DNA from: Solidesulfovibrio carbinolicus
GTDB taxonomy: Bacteria > Desulfobacterota > Desulfovibrionia > Desulfovibrionales > Desulfovibrionaceae
NCBI RefSeq assembly: GCF_004135975.1
Contig: NZ_CP026538.1
Span: 682,001-746,000 of the forward strand
DNA length: 64,000 nt
Reading direction: 5' to 3'
Below the pieces are notes generated by a model. The model was given only the letters and a program-made list of their open reading frames with translations. It made no database searches and was not told where the DNA came from. The position numbers were made by a program, and so were the translations under genes. Shown one piece after another: positions 55,184 to 61,828 of this stretch; the stretch's first letter is position 1; every line of letters starts with the position of its first letter.

Positions 55184-56400
55184 AAACCCGCATCCTTTTC
55201 GTTGACGACGAGCCCAACGTCCTGTCTGCCCTGCGCCGCATGTTCCACGACATGCGCGGGGAGTGGGAGATGGATTTCGCCTCGGACGGCCCGTCCGGGC
55301 TGGCCATGATCGCCGAACAGCCCTACGACGTGGTGGTGGCCGACATGCGCATGCCCGGCATGGATGGGGCCATGTTCCTGCGCGAAGCCCAGGTCCACAA
55401 CCCCGGGGCCATCCGCATCGTGCTGTCGGGCCACTCCGACCGGGACATGATCCTGCAGACCGTGCGCCCGGCCCACCAGTTCCTGCAAAAGCCCTGTCAG
55501 CCGGCCGAACTCAAGGCCGTCATCGCCCGGGGCCTGTCGCTTCGCGAAGTCTTTCTCGACGACCGGGTCAAAAACGTGGTGGCCCGCCTGGACCGGCTGC
55601 CCACCGTGCCGCGCCTCTATGCCGCGCTCCTGGACGTGCTCTCCAAGGAGGACCCGTCCATGCGCGAGGTGTCCGGGCTCATCGCCCAGGACGTGGGCAT
55701 GTCGGCCGGCGTGCTCAAGCTCGTCAACTCGGCCTTTTTCGGGCTGCGCATCCACGTCTCCAGCCCGGCCCACGCCGTCAATCTGCTGGGCCTGGAAGTG
55801 GTCAAGGCCCTGGTGCTGGGCATCGGGCTTTTCGACCGCTTCGACAAGGAGGCCTTTCGCGACTTCGATCTGGAAAAACTCTGGAGCCACTGCCTGGGCA
55901 CGGCCCGCTTCGCCCGGGCCATCGCCGAAACCGAGGACGCCCCGGCCGCCGTGCGCGAACACTGCTACATCGCCGGGCTGCTGCACGACGTCGGCAAGCT
56001 CGTCATGGCCACCAACTTCCCCGAGCGCTACCAAGAAGTCATCCGGGCCTGCCAGGCCGGCGAAGGCACCATCCTCGACATGGAACACCACATTTTCGGC
56101 GCCTCCCACGCCGAGGTCGGGGCTTACCTGCTCGGGCTTTGGGGCGTGGAGGACGAGGTGGTGCGGGCGGTCTACCTGCACCACGAGCCGGGCCGCGACC
56201 GCCGGGCCGGCTTTTCGGCCCTGGCCGCCGTGCACGTGGCCAACCGCCTGCAACACGAAATGGTGATCTTCAGCCCCGACTACGCCATCAATCCCCTGGA
56301 CGAACTCTACCTCACGGCCTCGGGCCTCGACGCCCGGCTGACCGAATGGCGCGCCGCCTGCCAGGCCGTCCTGGACCAGCCCGGCCGGGATGACGACTGA
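55180..56400 (+). CDS. Receiver-HDOD response regulator
   Basis: 406 residues from the GTG overlapping the kinase stop. Receiver at 1-120 with Asp55 (VVVADMRMPGMDG), then an HDOD domain from about 140 (LPTVPRLYAALLDVLSKEDPSM, AQDVGMSAGVLKLVNSAFFG) with the HD pair in YIAGLLHDVGKLV. HDOD proteins are signalling scaffolds, usually non-catalytic, often tied to motility, second messengers or stress. It is the evident target of the upstream kinase. Confidence 0.93.
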   Translation: MKTRILFVDDEPNVLSALRRMFHDMRGEWEMDFASDGPSGLAMIAEQPYDVVVADMRMPGMDGAMFLREAQVHNPGAIRIVLSGHSDRDMILQTVRPAHQFLQKPCQPAELKAVIARGLSLREVFLDDRVKNVVARLDRLPTVPRLYAALLDVLSKEDPSMREVSGLIAQDVGMSAGVLKLVNSAFFGLRIHVSSPAHAVNLLGLEVVKALVLGIGLFDRFDKEAFRDFDLEKLWSHCLGTARFARAIAETEDAPAAVREHCYIAGLLHDVGKLVMATNFPERYQEVIRACQAGEGTILDMEHHIFGASHAEVGAYLLGLWGVEDEVVRAVYLHHEPGRDRRAGFSALAAVHVANRLQHEMVIFSPDYAINPLDELYLTASGLDARLTEWRAACQAVLDQPGRDDD

Positions 56401-56419
56401 GCGGAAGTATAGAGAAGAG

Positions 56420-56493
56420 AAAAGAGGAAGATGCCTCCGGCGGCTGGGGGCCTGAGGCCCCCAGCCCCCCCGAATAAAGGGGGAAAGGGGGGT
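56420..56493 (+). repeat. Dispersed 3' palindromic repeat, copy 7
   Basis: GATGCCTCCGGCGGCTGGGGGCCTGAGGCCCCCAG followed by CCCCCCCGAATAAAGGGGG, about 20 bases past the REC-HDOD stop in the sense orientation. Confidence 0.75.
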
Positions 56494-56576
56494 GTGACGT
56501 GCGCCTTTCTGCGGGGCGCGCTGCCAAAAACCTGAAACCACGCTGCGGCCGTAGCCGGCCAGGCGGCGGGGGAGCC

Positions 56577-56918
56577 ATGGAACTGTCCGCGCAACTGTCT
56601 GGAACCTGCCTGGTGGCGACGGTCGGCGTATCCGAAGTGGACCATACCGTCAGCGACGACTTCCGCGACGCGCTGTTGTCCCGCTACGAGCGCGCCGGGG
56701 CCGTCGATCTGCTCTTGGACCTGACCCAGGTGGCCTTCATGGACAGCAAGGCCATCGGCGCCATGGTGTCGGTGCGCAAAGCCGTGGCCGCCAAGGACGG
56801 GCGCATGGGACTGTGCGGCCTGCACCCCCACGTCGCCAAGATCGTGCGCGTGGTTACCCTCGGCGCGATCTTCGACGTCTTCGCCGACGCCGGCCAGGGC
56901 CTGGCCCAGTATCGGTGA
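56577..56918 (+). CDS. STAS-domain anti-sigma factor antagonist
   Basis: 113 residues behind GGGGGAG. The SpoIIAA/RsbV fold is recognisable by VDLLLDLTQVAFMDSKAIGAM, where Ser57 is the expected phosphorylation site, and by RMGLCGLHPHVAKIVRVVTLG. Such proteins are phosphorylated by an RsbW-type kinase and dephosphorylated by a PP2C phosphatase, freeing a partner. The phosphatase gene is the convergent neighbour; no RsbW kinase or sigma factor is in the window. Confidence 0.92.
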   Translation: MELSAQLSGTCLVATVGVSEVDHTVSDDFRDALLSRYERAGAVDLLLDLTQVAFMDSKAIGAMVSVRKAVAAKDGRMGLCGLHPHVAKIVRVVTLGAIFDVFADAGQGLAQYR

Positions 56919-56928
56919 GGAAGGAAGA

Positions 56929-57001
56929 CGGGAAGATGCTCCGGCGGCTGGGGGCCTGAGGCCCCCAGACCCCCCAGCCGGGGAAAGGTTCCAAGGGGTT
57001 T
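56929..57001 (+). repeat. Dispersed 3' palindromic repeat, copy 8
   Basis: GATGCTCCGGCGGCTGGGGGCCTGAGGCCCCCAG then CCCCCCAGCCGGGGAAAGG, starting about 10 bases past the STAS stop in the sense orientation. Confidence 0.75.
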
Positions 57002-57028
57002 TGACCGGCGGCTGAGGCTCTCGCCCCA

Positions 57029-58171
57029 TTAGACTTGGCGGTCGCCCGGAGCCAGGCGGCGCACGGCCACCATGGCCAGGTCGTCGTGGAGAATGCCCAT
57101 GCAAAAGGGCAGGGCCGTTTCGATGATCTCGCCGATGAGGTCGCGCGGGGCCGTGCCCGGCCGCAGCTTCCCCAGCACCCGCTCCTCCCCGAAAAATTCC
57201 CCTTCCGGCGACCGCAGCTCGGTTAGGCCGTCGGTGTAGAGAAACAGCGTGTCCCCAGGCGCGAAGGTCGTGGTTTGCGGCGTCCAGGCGCAGTCCGGCA
57301 GGATGCCCAGCGCCGGCCCTTGGGACGGCAGCTCGGTCAGCCCCGAGCGCCCCAGGACATAGACCGGCACGTGGCCGGCCGAGACCACCGTCAAAAGCGG
57401 GGCGGCCCGGTCGATACGGCACAGGGCCATGGTCATGAACATGTTGTCGAGATCGCCGCCCAGCAGCAGGTCGCACAGCATGGCGTTAAGCGAAGCCACC
57501 AGTTCCACCGGCCCCAGCCCGGCCTGGCGCAGGGAAACCAGATAGCCCTTGCAGGCGGCCATGAGCATGGCCGCCGAGGCCCCGTGGCCGGAGATGTCGG
57601 CCATGAGCACGTACACGGCCGCGCCGTCGTCCCAGGCGTCGTAGAAATCGCCGCCCACCTGTTCCTGGGCCTGATAGACCGCCGCCGATTCCAGGCCCGG
57701 AAATTCGAGATCCCGGGGCAACAGCTGGCGCTGGACGCAGCCGGCCAGATAGCGTTCCCGGGTGAGCAGGTCGTTTTGGCGACGCAGTTCCTGACCGAGG
57801 CTGGCGAGCTTGAGGTGCAGGTTGATGCGGGCGGCCAGTTCCGAGCGGTGATAGGGCTTGGGCATGAAGTCGTTGGCCCCGGCCGACAGGGCCTCGGCCC
57901 AGACGCGCCGGTCGGTCTCGGCGGACAGGAAAATGATGGGCACGTCGGCCAGGCGCGGATTGGCCCGGATGCGGCGGATGACCTCGATGCCGTCCAGGCC
58001 CGGCATAACCAGATCAAGCAGGATCAGGTCGGGATGGCGGGTTTCGGCCAGGGCGACGGCATCCAGGCCCGTGGCGGCCTCAAGGACGTCATAGCCGAAC
58101 AGCGAGGCCACATGCCGTTTGAGCACTTCCCGGAAGATCGCGTTGTCGTCGGCGATGAGCACCTGCGTCAT
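57029..58171 (-). CDS. Receiver-PP2C (RsbU-like) serine phosphatase
   Basis: 380 residues. Receiver at 1-120 with Asp53 (LILLDLVMPGLDG), a helical linker (LGQELRRQNDLLTRERYL), then a SpoIIE/PP2C phosphatase with the metal residues in VGGDFYDAWDD, MADISGHGASAAMLMAA, FLYTDGLTEL and HDDLAMVAV. Phosphorylation of the receiver should control dephosphorylation of a STAS protein, most simply the neighbour at 56577. Confidence 0.93.
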   Translation of the reverse strand: MTQVLIADDNAIFREVLKRHVASLFGYDVLEAATGLDAVALAETRHPDLILLDLVMPGLDGIEVIRRIRANPRLADVPIIFLSAETDRRVWAEALSAGANDFMPKPYHRSELAARINLHLKLASLGQELRRQNDLLTRERYLAGCVQRQLLPRDLEFPGLESAAVYQAQEQVGGDFYDAWDDGAAVYVLMADISGHGASAAMLMAACKGYLVSLRQAGLGPVELVASLNAMLCDLLLGGDLDNMFMTMALCRIDRAAPLLTVVSAGHVPVYVLGRSGLTELPSQGPALGILPDCAWTPQTTTFAPGDTLFLYTDGLTELRSPEGEFFGEERVLGKLRPGTAPRDLIGEIIETALPFCMGILHDDLAMVAVRRLAPGDRQV

Positions 58172-58212
58172 GGCTTCGCCTTTTATTGCTCCAAAACGTC
58201 CAATCCAACCAC

Positions 58213-58276
58213 GCCCCTTCCCCCATTTGGGGGGCCGGGGGCCTCAGGCCTCCGGCCGCCGGAGGCATCTTCCTCC
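58213..58276 (-). repeat. Dispersed 3' palindromic repeat, copy 9
   Basis: CCCCATTTGGGGGGCCGGGGGCCTCAGGCCTCCGG and CCGCCGGAGGCATCTTCC; on the minus strand it follows the mltA stop (58287) by about 10 bases. Confidence 0.75.
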
Positions 58277-58286
58277 TGCTCTCCAA

Positions 58287-59474
58287 CTACTTAGGAACCA
58301 ACACGTAGGCCTTGGCCGTGCCCTTCATGAGGCCGGCTTGATGGGCGGCTTTTTCGCCGGGGCCGAGGTAGAGGTCGAAGTGGTTGCCCCGCATGCAGCC
58401 GGTGTCCTGGGCCATGACGAAGCCGGTGAAGCGTTCGACGCCGGGGCCTGTGCCGGGCGGGTAGCCGGGCAGGTCGCCGTCCACGGCCAGAAGCGAACCG
58501 TAGGGCATGAATCCCGGGTCCACGGCCACGCTGGCGTGGGGGGTGACGGGCACGCCCATGGCCCCCACCGGCGTGGACTGGGAGGCCTTGAAAAAGATGT
58601 AGCTCGGATTCTTGGTCAGATATTCGCGCACCTGGGTCGGGTTTTCTTCCAGGTAGCGGCGGATGCGCTGCATGCTCATCTCTTCTTCGGGGAAGCAGCC
58701 TCGTTCCACCATGACGCGCCCCACGCCCACATAGCGGTGGGCGTTTTTACCGTCGTAGAGGGCGTAGACCGTGGAGCCGTCCTCGATGTAGCGCAGCTTG
58801 CCCGAGCCTTGGACATGCAGGAAAAACACTGCGATGGGGTCCTTGGCAAAGCCCAGTTCCAGGCCTTTGCCGGACAGCGCGCCGGCGTAGTCGATGGCGT
58901 CGCGGCTGTGGTGTTTGCCGGCCCCGCCGGGGTTGCGGTAGATGCCCCAGACGTAGGGGCCTTGTTTGGTGCGCGAAACCTCGATGGTGGGTTCGTAGTA
59001 GCCGGTGAGCAGGGTATCGGTGGAGAGCGGAACCCAGGTGAAGTATTTGGACAGCACCGACGGGTCTCGGTCCAGTTCGGGCAGGATGCGGCGGAAGGTG
59101 GTCAGTCCCTGGTGGAGCTGGCCCCAGGTCAGGCGCACGCCGGGCTGGTCGATGGCGACGTTTCCGGCCGGCTTGCGGGCCACAAAGGCGATGGAGCGGT
59201 CCACGGCCGGGGCCAGGGAGGCGAAGCTCGGGATCTGCTGGCTGGCCGGGCTGATGCGGGTGTTCCAGGGCGTGGTCGGAGCCGGCGCGACCGGGGCGCG
59301 CATCTGGGGCGGCGCGCCGGCCGGGGCTGTTCCCGGCGCGGCCTGGGCCGGTCCTCTGGCAGGCGCGGCCGGCGGCACGTCCTCCACGCCGGCGCAGGCG
59401 GTCAGACAGAGCAGGGCGGCAAGACACAGGGCCAGGGCCGACAGGCGGGCGGGGGGCGTGGTTGGGCACATCAT
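58287..59474 (-). CDS. mltA: MltA-type membrane-bound lytic murein transglycosylase
   Basis: About 395 residues; start among ATGs at 59483, 59474 and 59471, with GGAAAAG just upstream of the last two. Lipoprotein signal ending LTAC (Cys27), a Pro/Ala-rich stretch, then the MltA barrel (TGYYEPTIEVSRTKQGPYVWGIY) and the 3D domain with GFVMAQDTGCMRGNHFDLYLG holding the catalytic Asp. It cuts peptidoglycan glycan strands at the outer membrane. Together with the MltD-type gene at 19582 the window has two transglycosylases. Confidence 0.93.
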   Translation of the reverse strand: MMCPTTPPARLSALALCLAALLCLTACAGVEDVPPAAPARGPAQAAPGTAPAGAPPQMRAPVAPAPTTPWNTRISPASQQIPSFASLAPAVDRSIAFVARKPAGNVAIDQPGVRLTWGQLHQGLTTFRRILPELDRDPSVLSKYFTWVPLSTDTLLTGYYEPTIEVSRTKQGPYVWGIYRNPGGAGKHHSRDAIDYAGALSGKGLELGFAKDPIAVFFLHVQGSGKLRYIEDGSTVYALYDGKNAHRYVGVGRVMVERGCFPEEEMSMQRIRRYLEENPTQVREYLTKNPSYIFFKASQSTPVGAMGVPVTPHASVAVDPGFMPYGSLLAVDGDLPGYPPGTGPGVERFTGFVMAQDTGCMRGNHFDLYLGPGEKAAHQAGLMKGTAKAYVLVPK

Positions 59475-59544
59475 CTTTTCCATATAACGCGGCGGGCGGC
59501 CCAGGGGAAGGGGCCGGCCCGCCGGGGCGCGATGGTCTCGCTCC

Positions 59545-59611
59545 TGAACAATAATGGTTCCAGCCTGTTGCCCGCGAAACGCCGGCGGCGCTTTTCGTGG
59601 ACGCGGCGCTA
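59545..59611. repeat. Diverged copy of the 6283-6390 element
   Basis: AATGGTTCCAGCCTGTTGCC, CGCGAAACGCC and CGCTTTTCGTGGACGCGGCGCTAG align in order with the right two thirds of the element at 6283-6390 (ATGGTTTAGCTACGTTGCC, ACGAAATGCC, CGCTTTTCGTGGACGCGACACTAG). The left terminal repeat is not clear here. Its terminal CTAG supplies the stop codon of the selenoprotein gene on the minus strand. Confidence 0.6.
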
Positions 59612-59929
59612 GAAATTGAGGATGCGGTCGGCGGCCTTCATGGCCGCGTAGAGGAAAGGCATGTTGGACAGGGTCACCGGCGCTTTCGCCTCCACGCCGT
59701 GGAGGCCCAGGCACTTGCCTCAGGCGGCGAGCACGCCTTCGCTTAAGCCAAAGAGCTTGGCCTGCTCGGCGATGGGGAAGGTCGGGCTGTCGCCAGCGGT
59801 CAGGTCCACGGCCGGGCCATTTAAGAAGATGGTGACGTCCTCGCCTTCGTTAAGCAGGAAATTCCCAAAGCGCACGGCGTTCCATTTGATCTCGGGATCG
59901 GGGCTGGAAAGCACGATAAGTATTTGCAT
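59609..59929 (-). CDS. DsrE-like selenoprotein (in-frame UGA as Sec70)
   Basis: 106 residues if UGA is read. From the ATG at 59929 behind CAGGAGGCATC, the frame gives MQILIVLSSPDPEIKWNAVR, FGNFLLNEGEDVTIFLNGP and FGLSEGVLAA, then TGA at 59722-59720, and continues GKCLGLHGVEAK to TAG at 59611-59609. The DsrE-family likeness runs across the UGA, which sits where a CxxC first cysteine would be (U-G-K-C, residues 70-73). Thirteen bases after the UGA a perfect 8-bp hairpin resembles a bacterial SECIS. A UxxC redox site is predicted. If not recoded, the product would stop at 69 residues. Confidence 0.8.
59688..59706 (-). promoter_or_regulatory. SECIS-like hairpin
   Basis: On the minus strand GCCTCCAC and GTGGAGGC pair perfectly around a GGC loop, starting 13 bases after the UGA. 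Bacterial SECIS loops lie about 16-37 bases downstream with a G in the loop; both conditions are met. Confidence 0.65.
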
Positions 59930-60124
59930 GACTGATGCCTCCTGGCAAAATCGATAGATAAAATCGATGGCAGGAGCAAGCCGTGAAAAAGGCCGGCCGC
60001 GCCCGGAGGGGCGTGGCCGGCCGATGATTTGTCCAACAGACGGGGTGCGGAAGCCGGTGGTGCCGTCAATCACGGTGAACGAGCGCTTGGCGTTCGGCCA
60101 ACAGAGGACCGCTCCCGCTGAACG

Positions 60125-60192
60125 CCCCTTTCCCCTTTTCTTCCAGTTGGGGGGTCTGGGGGCCTCAGGCCCCCAGCCGCCGGAGGCCTCCC
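60125..60192 (-). repeat. Dispersed 3' palindromic repeat, copy 10
   Basis: TTGGGGGGTCTGGGGGCCTCAGGCCCCCAG and CCGCCGGAGGC; on the minus strand it follows the stop at 60195 directly. The rest of 59930-60194 has no gene seen. Confidence 0.75.
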
Positions 60193-60194
60193 AG

Positions 60195-60569
60195 TTAGGG
60201 CACGGGATTCTTGCGGGCGTAGGCGAGGAGGTCTTCGTAGATCTGCTGGCAGGTGGCCACGGGCACGTCCGGGGCGTGCAGCACGGTGGGGCGTTCCTCG
60301 CTGAAAAGGGCGGCCCAGGGTTTGGTTTTCAGATCTTCCCAGGCCCCGTAGCGGCCGTAGCTGATGACGCCCTGGACGGTTTGCAGGCGCAGGTCGAAGG
60401 ATTCGTAGGCCATGGGATTTTCGTGCAGGACCTGGGGCCGGGAGGCGTGGAACGGGCCGGCCTGGGCCGAGAAATAGAACCAGCCGCCGATCTGGATGTC
60501 GCCGAACCAGCGGTCGCCGTCTTCCAGGCGGTCCGATTCCATAAGAAGCGTTCTGAAGTCTTCGGCCAT
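60195..60569 (-). CDS. Hypothetical soluble protein, 124 aa
   Basis: Not recognised. AGGAGAACCGCCC precedes the ATG, and coding bias is strong. Features: RWFGDIQIGGWFYFSAQAGPF, several Trp and Tyr residues, and a single Cys (VATCQQIYEDLLAY). Cytoplasmic by lack of a signal. It lies between the selenoprotein and phosphatase genes on the same strand, about 57 bases after the phosphatase stop, so it may share that transcript. Confidence 0.75.
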   Translation of the reverse strand: MAEDFRTLLMESDRLEDGDRWFGDIQIGGWFYFSAQAGPFHASRPQVLHENPMAYESFDLRLQTVQGVISYGRYGAWEDLKTKPWAALFSEERPTVLHAPDVPVATCQQIYEDLLAYARKNPVP

Positions 60570-60626
60570 GGGCGGTTCTCCTTTCTAGATGTGGACAGGT
60601 CTTCTAGCCCGCCCGCCCGGCCCGGG

Positions 60627-61676
60627 TCAACGCCGGGACAGGGCCAGCAGATAGTTGAAGACCGCCGAGACGTAGCGACCCGAGGCCACGTCGGGCAGGG
60701 CGAAATGGGGCAGGGCCTCGCCCACGGCCGTGCCGGCCAGGGCCACGAACACCTGGCGCGACAGTTCGCCCAGGGCCGGCTCCAGGGTCTTGTCCCACAG
60801 CGCGGCCTGGGCCACGGCCGGCGCGCCAAAAATCCGGCAGGCCACCGGCCGGGAGTCGAACACGAGACAGACGCCGTCGCGGGACAGCGGACAGCGCCGC
60901 GACCAGCCCGACACGCACAGTTCATGGGAGCCGCCGTAGCGCTGGGTCAGCTCGTCCATTTCCCGGGCCGCGCCGGCCGCGTCCTCAATGACGGATTGGC
61001 GCACTTGGCTCGTCAGGCCCACGTCGATGGTCCGGGCCAGGGCCACGGCCTCAATCAGCGACAGCCACAGCGGCCGGCGGCAGCAGGCGTCGTTGTCGCG
61101 GCCGCAGGCCGGGATATCCCCGGCGGCCTCCTGGGCCATGGCGGCCAGCCCGGCGTAATCGGCCAGAAACGGCCCCAGATCCACGGGTTTGCCGGCTTCC
61201 AGGCGCGGTTCGCGCACGGTGAGCTTGCCGGCCGCCTTGCCGTAGCGGCGAATGGTCCACCATTGGTTGAAATTGGCCGGCTTGGCCCGCAGCGGCCGCA
61301 GCACCCGGGCCGCGCCCATGTGGCCCAGGCCCCGGCGCAGCAGATAGGCGTTTAAGACCGTGCCGGTGCGGCCGATGCCGTGGCGGCAGTGGATGAGCAC
61401 TTTTTTGCCCAGATAAACGGCCTCGTCGAGCCAGCCCAGGGCGTCTTCCAGGGCGGGAAGGTCCGGGGCGCATTCGTCGGGAATGGGCAGGTAGCGCACC
61501 TCGAAGCCGGCGGCGGCCTCGATTTCGTGGAGGTCGCAGAATTCCGCGCACAGGTTGAGGATGGCGGTCACGCCCTGGGCGCGCAGGGAATCGAGCTGGG
61601 CGTGGGACATGGGCGCGCCGCCCACGGCCAGATGGTCGGTGACCCAGGTCAGGGGATAGGCGGGAACGTTGGCCAT
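60627..61676 (-). CDS. Dual-specificity phosphatase fused to a cysteine-cluster domain
   Basis: 349 residues. The first ~165 residues are a tyrosine/dual-specificity phosphatase: VTAILNLCAEFCDL, then the P-loop HCRHGIGRTG with Cys97 and Arg103, with the general-acid Asp probably in PIPDE. The second half carries cysteines as ACGRDNDACCRRP, CVSGWSRRCPL, GVCLVFDSRPVACRIFG, the pattern of YkgJ-type (CxxCxxCC) metal or Fe-S clusters. Joining the two could give a redox- or metal-controlled phosphatase. Substrate unknown. Confidence 0.87.
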   Translation of the reverse strand: MANVPAYPLTWVTDHLAVGGAPMSHAQLDSLRAQGVTAILNLCAEFCDLHEIEAAAGFEVRYLPIPDECAPDLPALEDALGWLDEAVYLGKKVLIHCRHGIGRTGTVLNAYLLRRGLGHMGAARVLRPLRAKPANFNQWWTIRRYGKAAGKLTVREPRLEAGKPVDLGPFLADYAGLAAMAQEAAGDIPACGRDNDACCRRPLWLSLIEAVALARTIDVGLTSQVRQSVIEDAAGAAREMDELTQRYGGSHELCVSGWSRRCPLSRDGVCLVFDSRPVACRIFGAPAVAQAALWDKTLEPALGELSRQVFVALAGTAVGEALPHFALPDVASGRYVSAVFNYLLALSRR

Positions 61677-61828
61677 GAAGCACCCTTTTCGTCAGTCTGG
61701 CGTGTCCGCGTCAGAGGCCACGGGCCTTGCGTCGCGTCTTCGCAAGAGCCGGTGGCGTTTGGCTGGCGAGACGAGAAAACCACTGTGTTTCTTAAAAAAT
61801 ACATGCGTATTTGTTAAGGGTTGCCGCG

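Noticed and set aside
59720-59929. Reading the DsrE-like gene as a 69-residue truncated pseudogene
   Set aside because: Family-like sequence, reading frame and a natural stop continue past the single UGA, which sits at a redox-motif position with a hairpin behind it.
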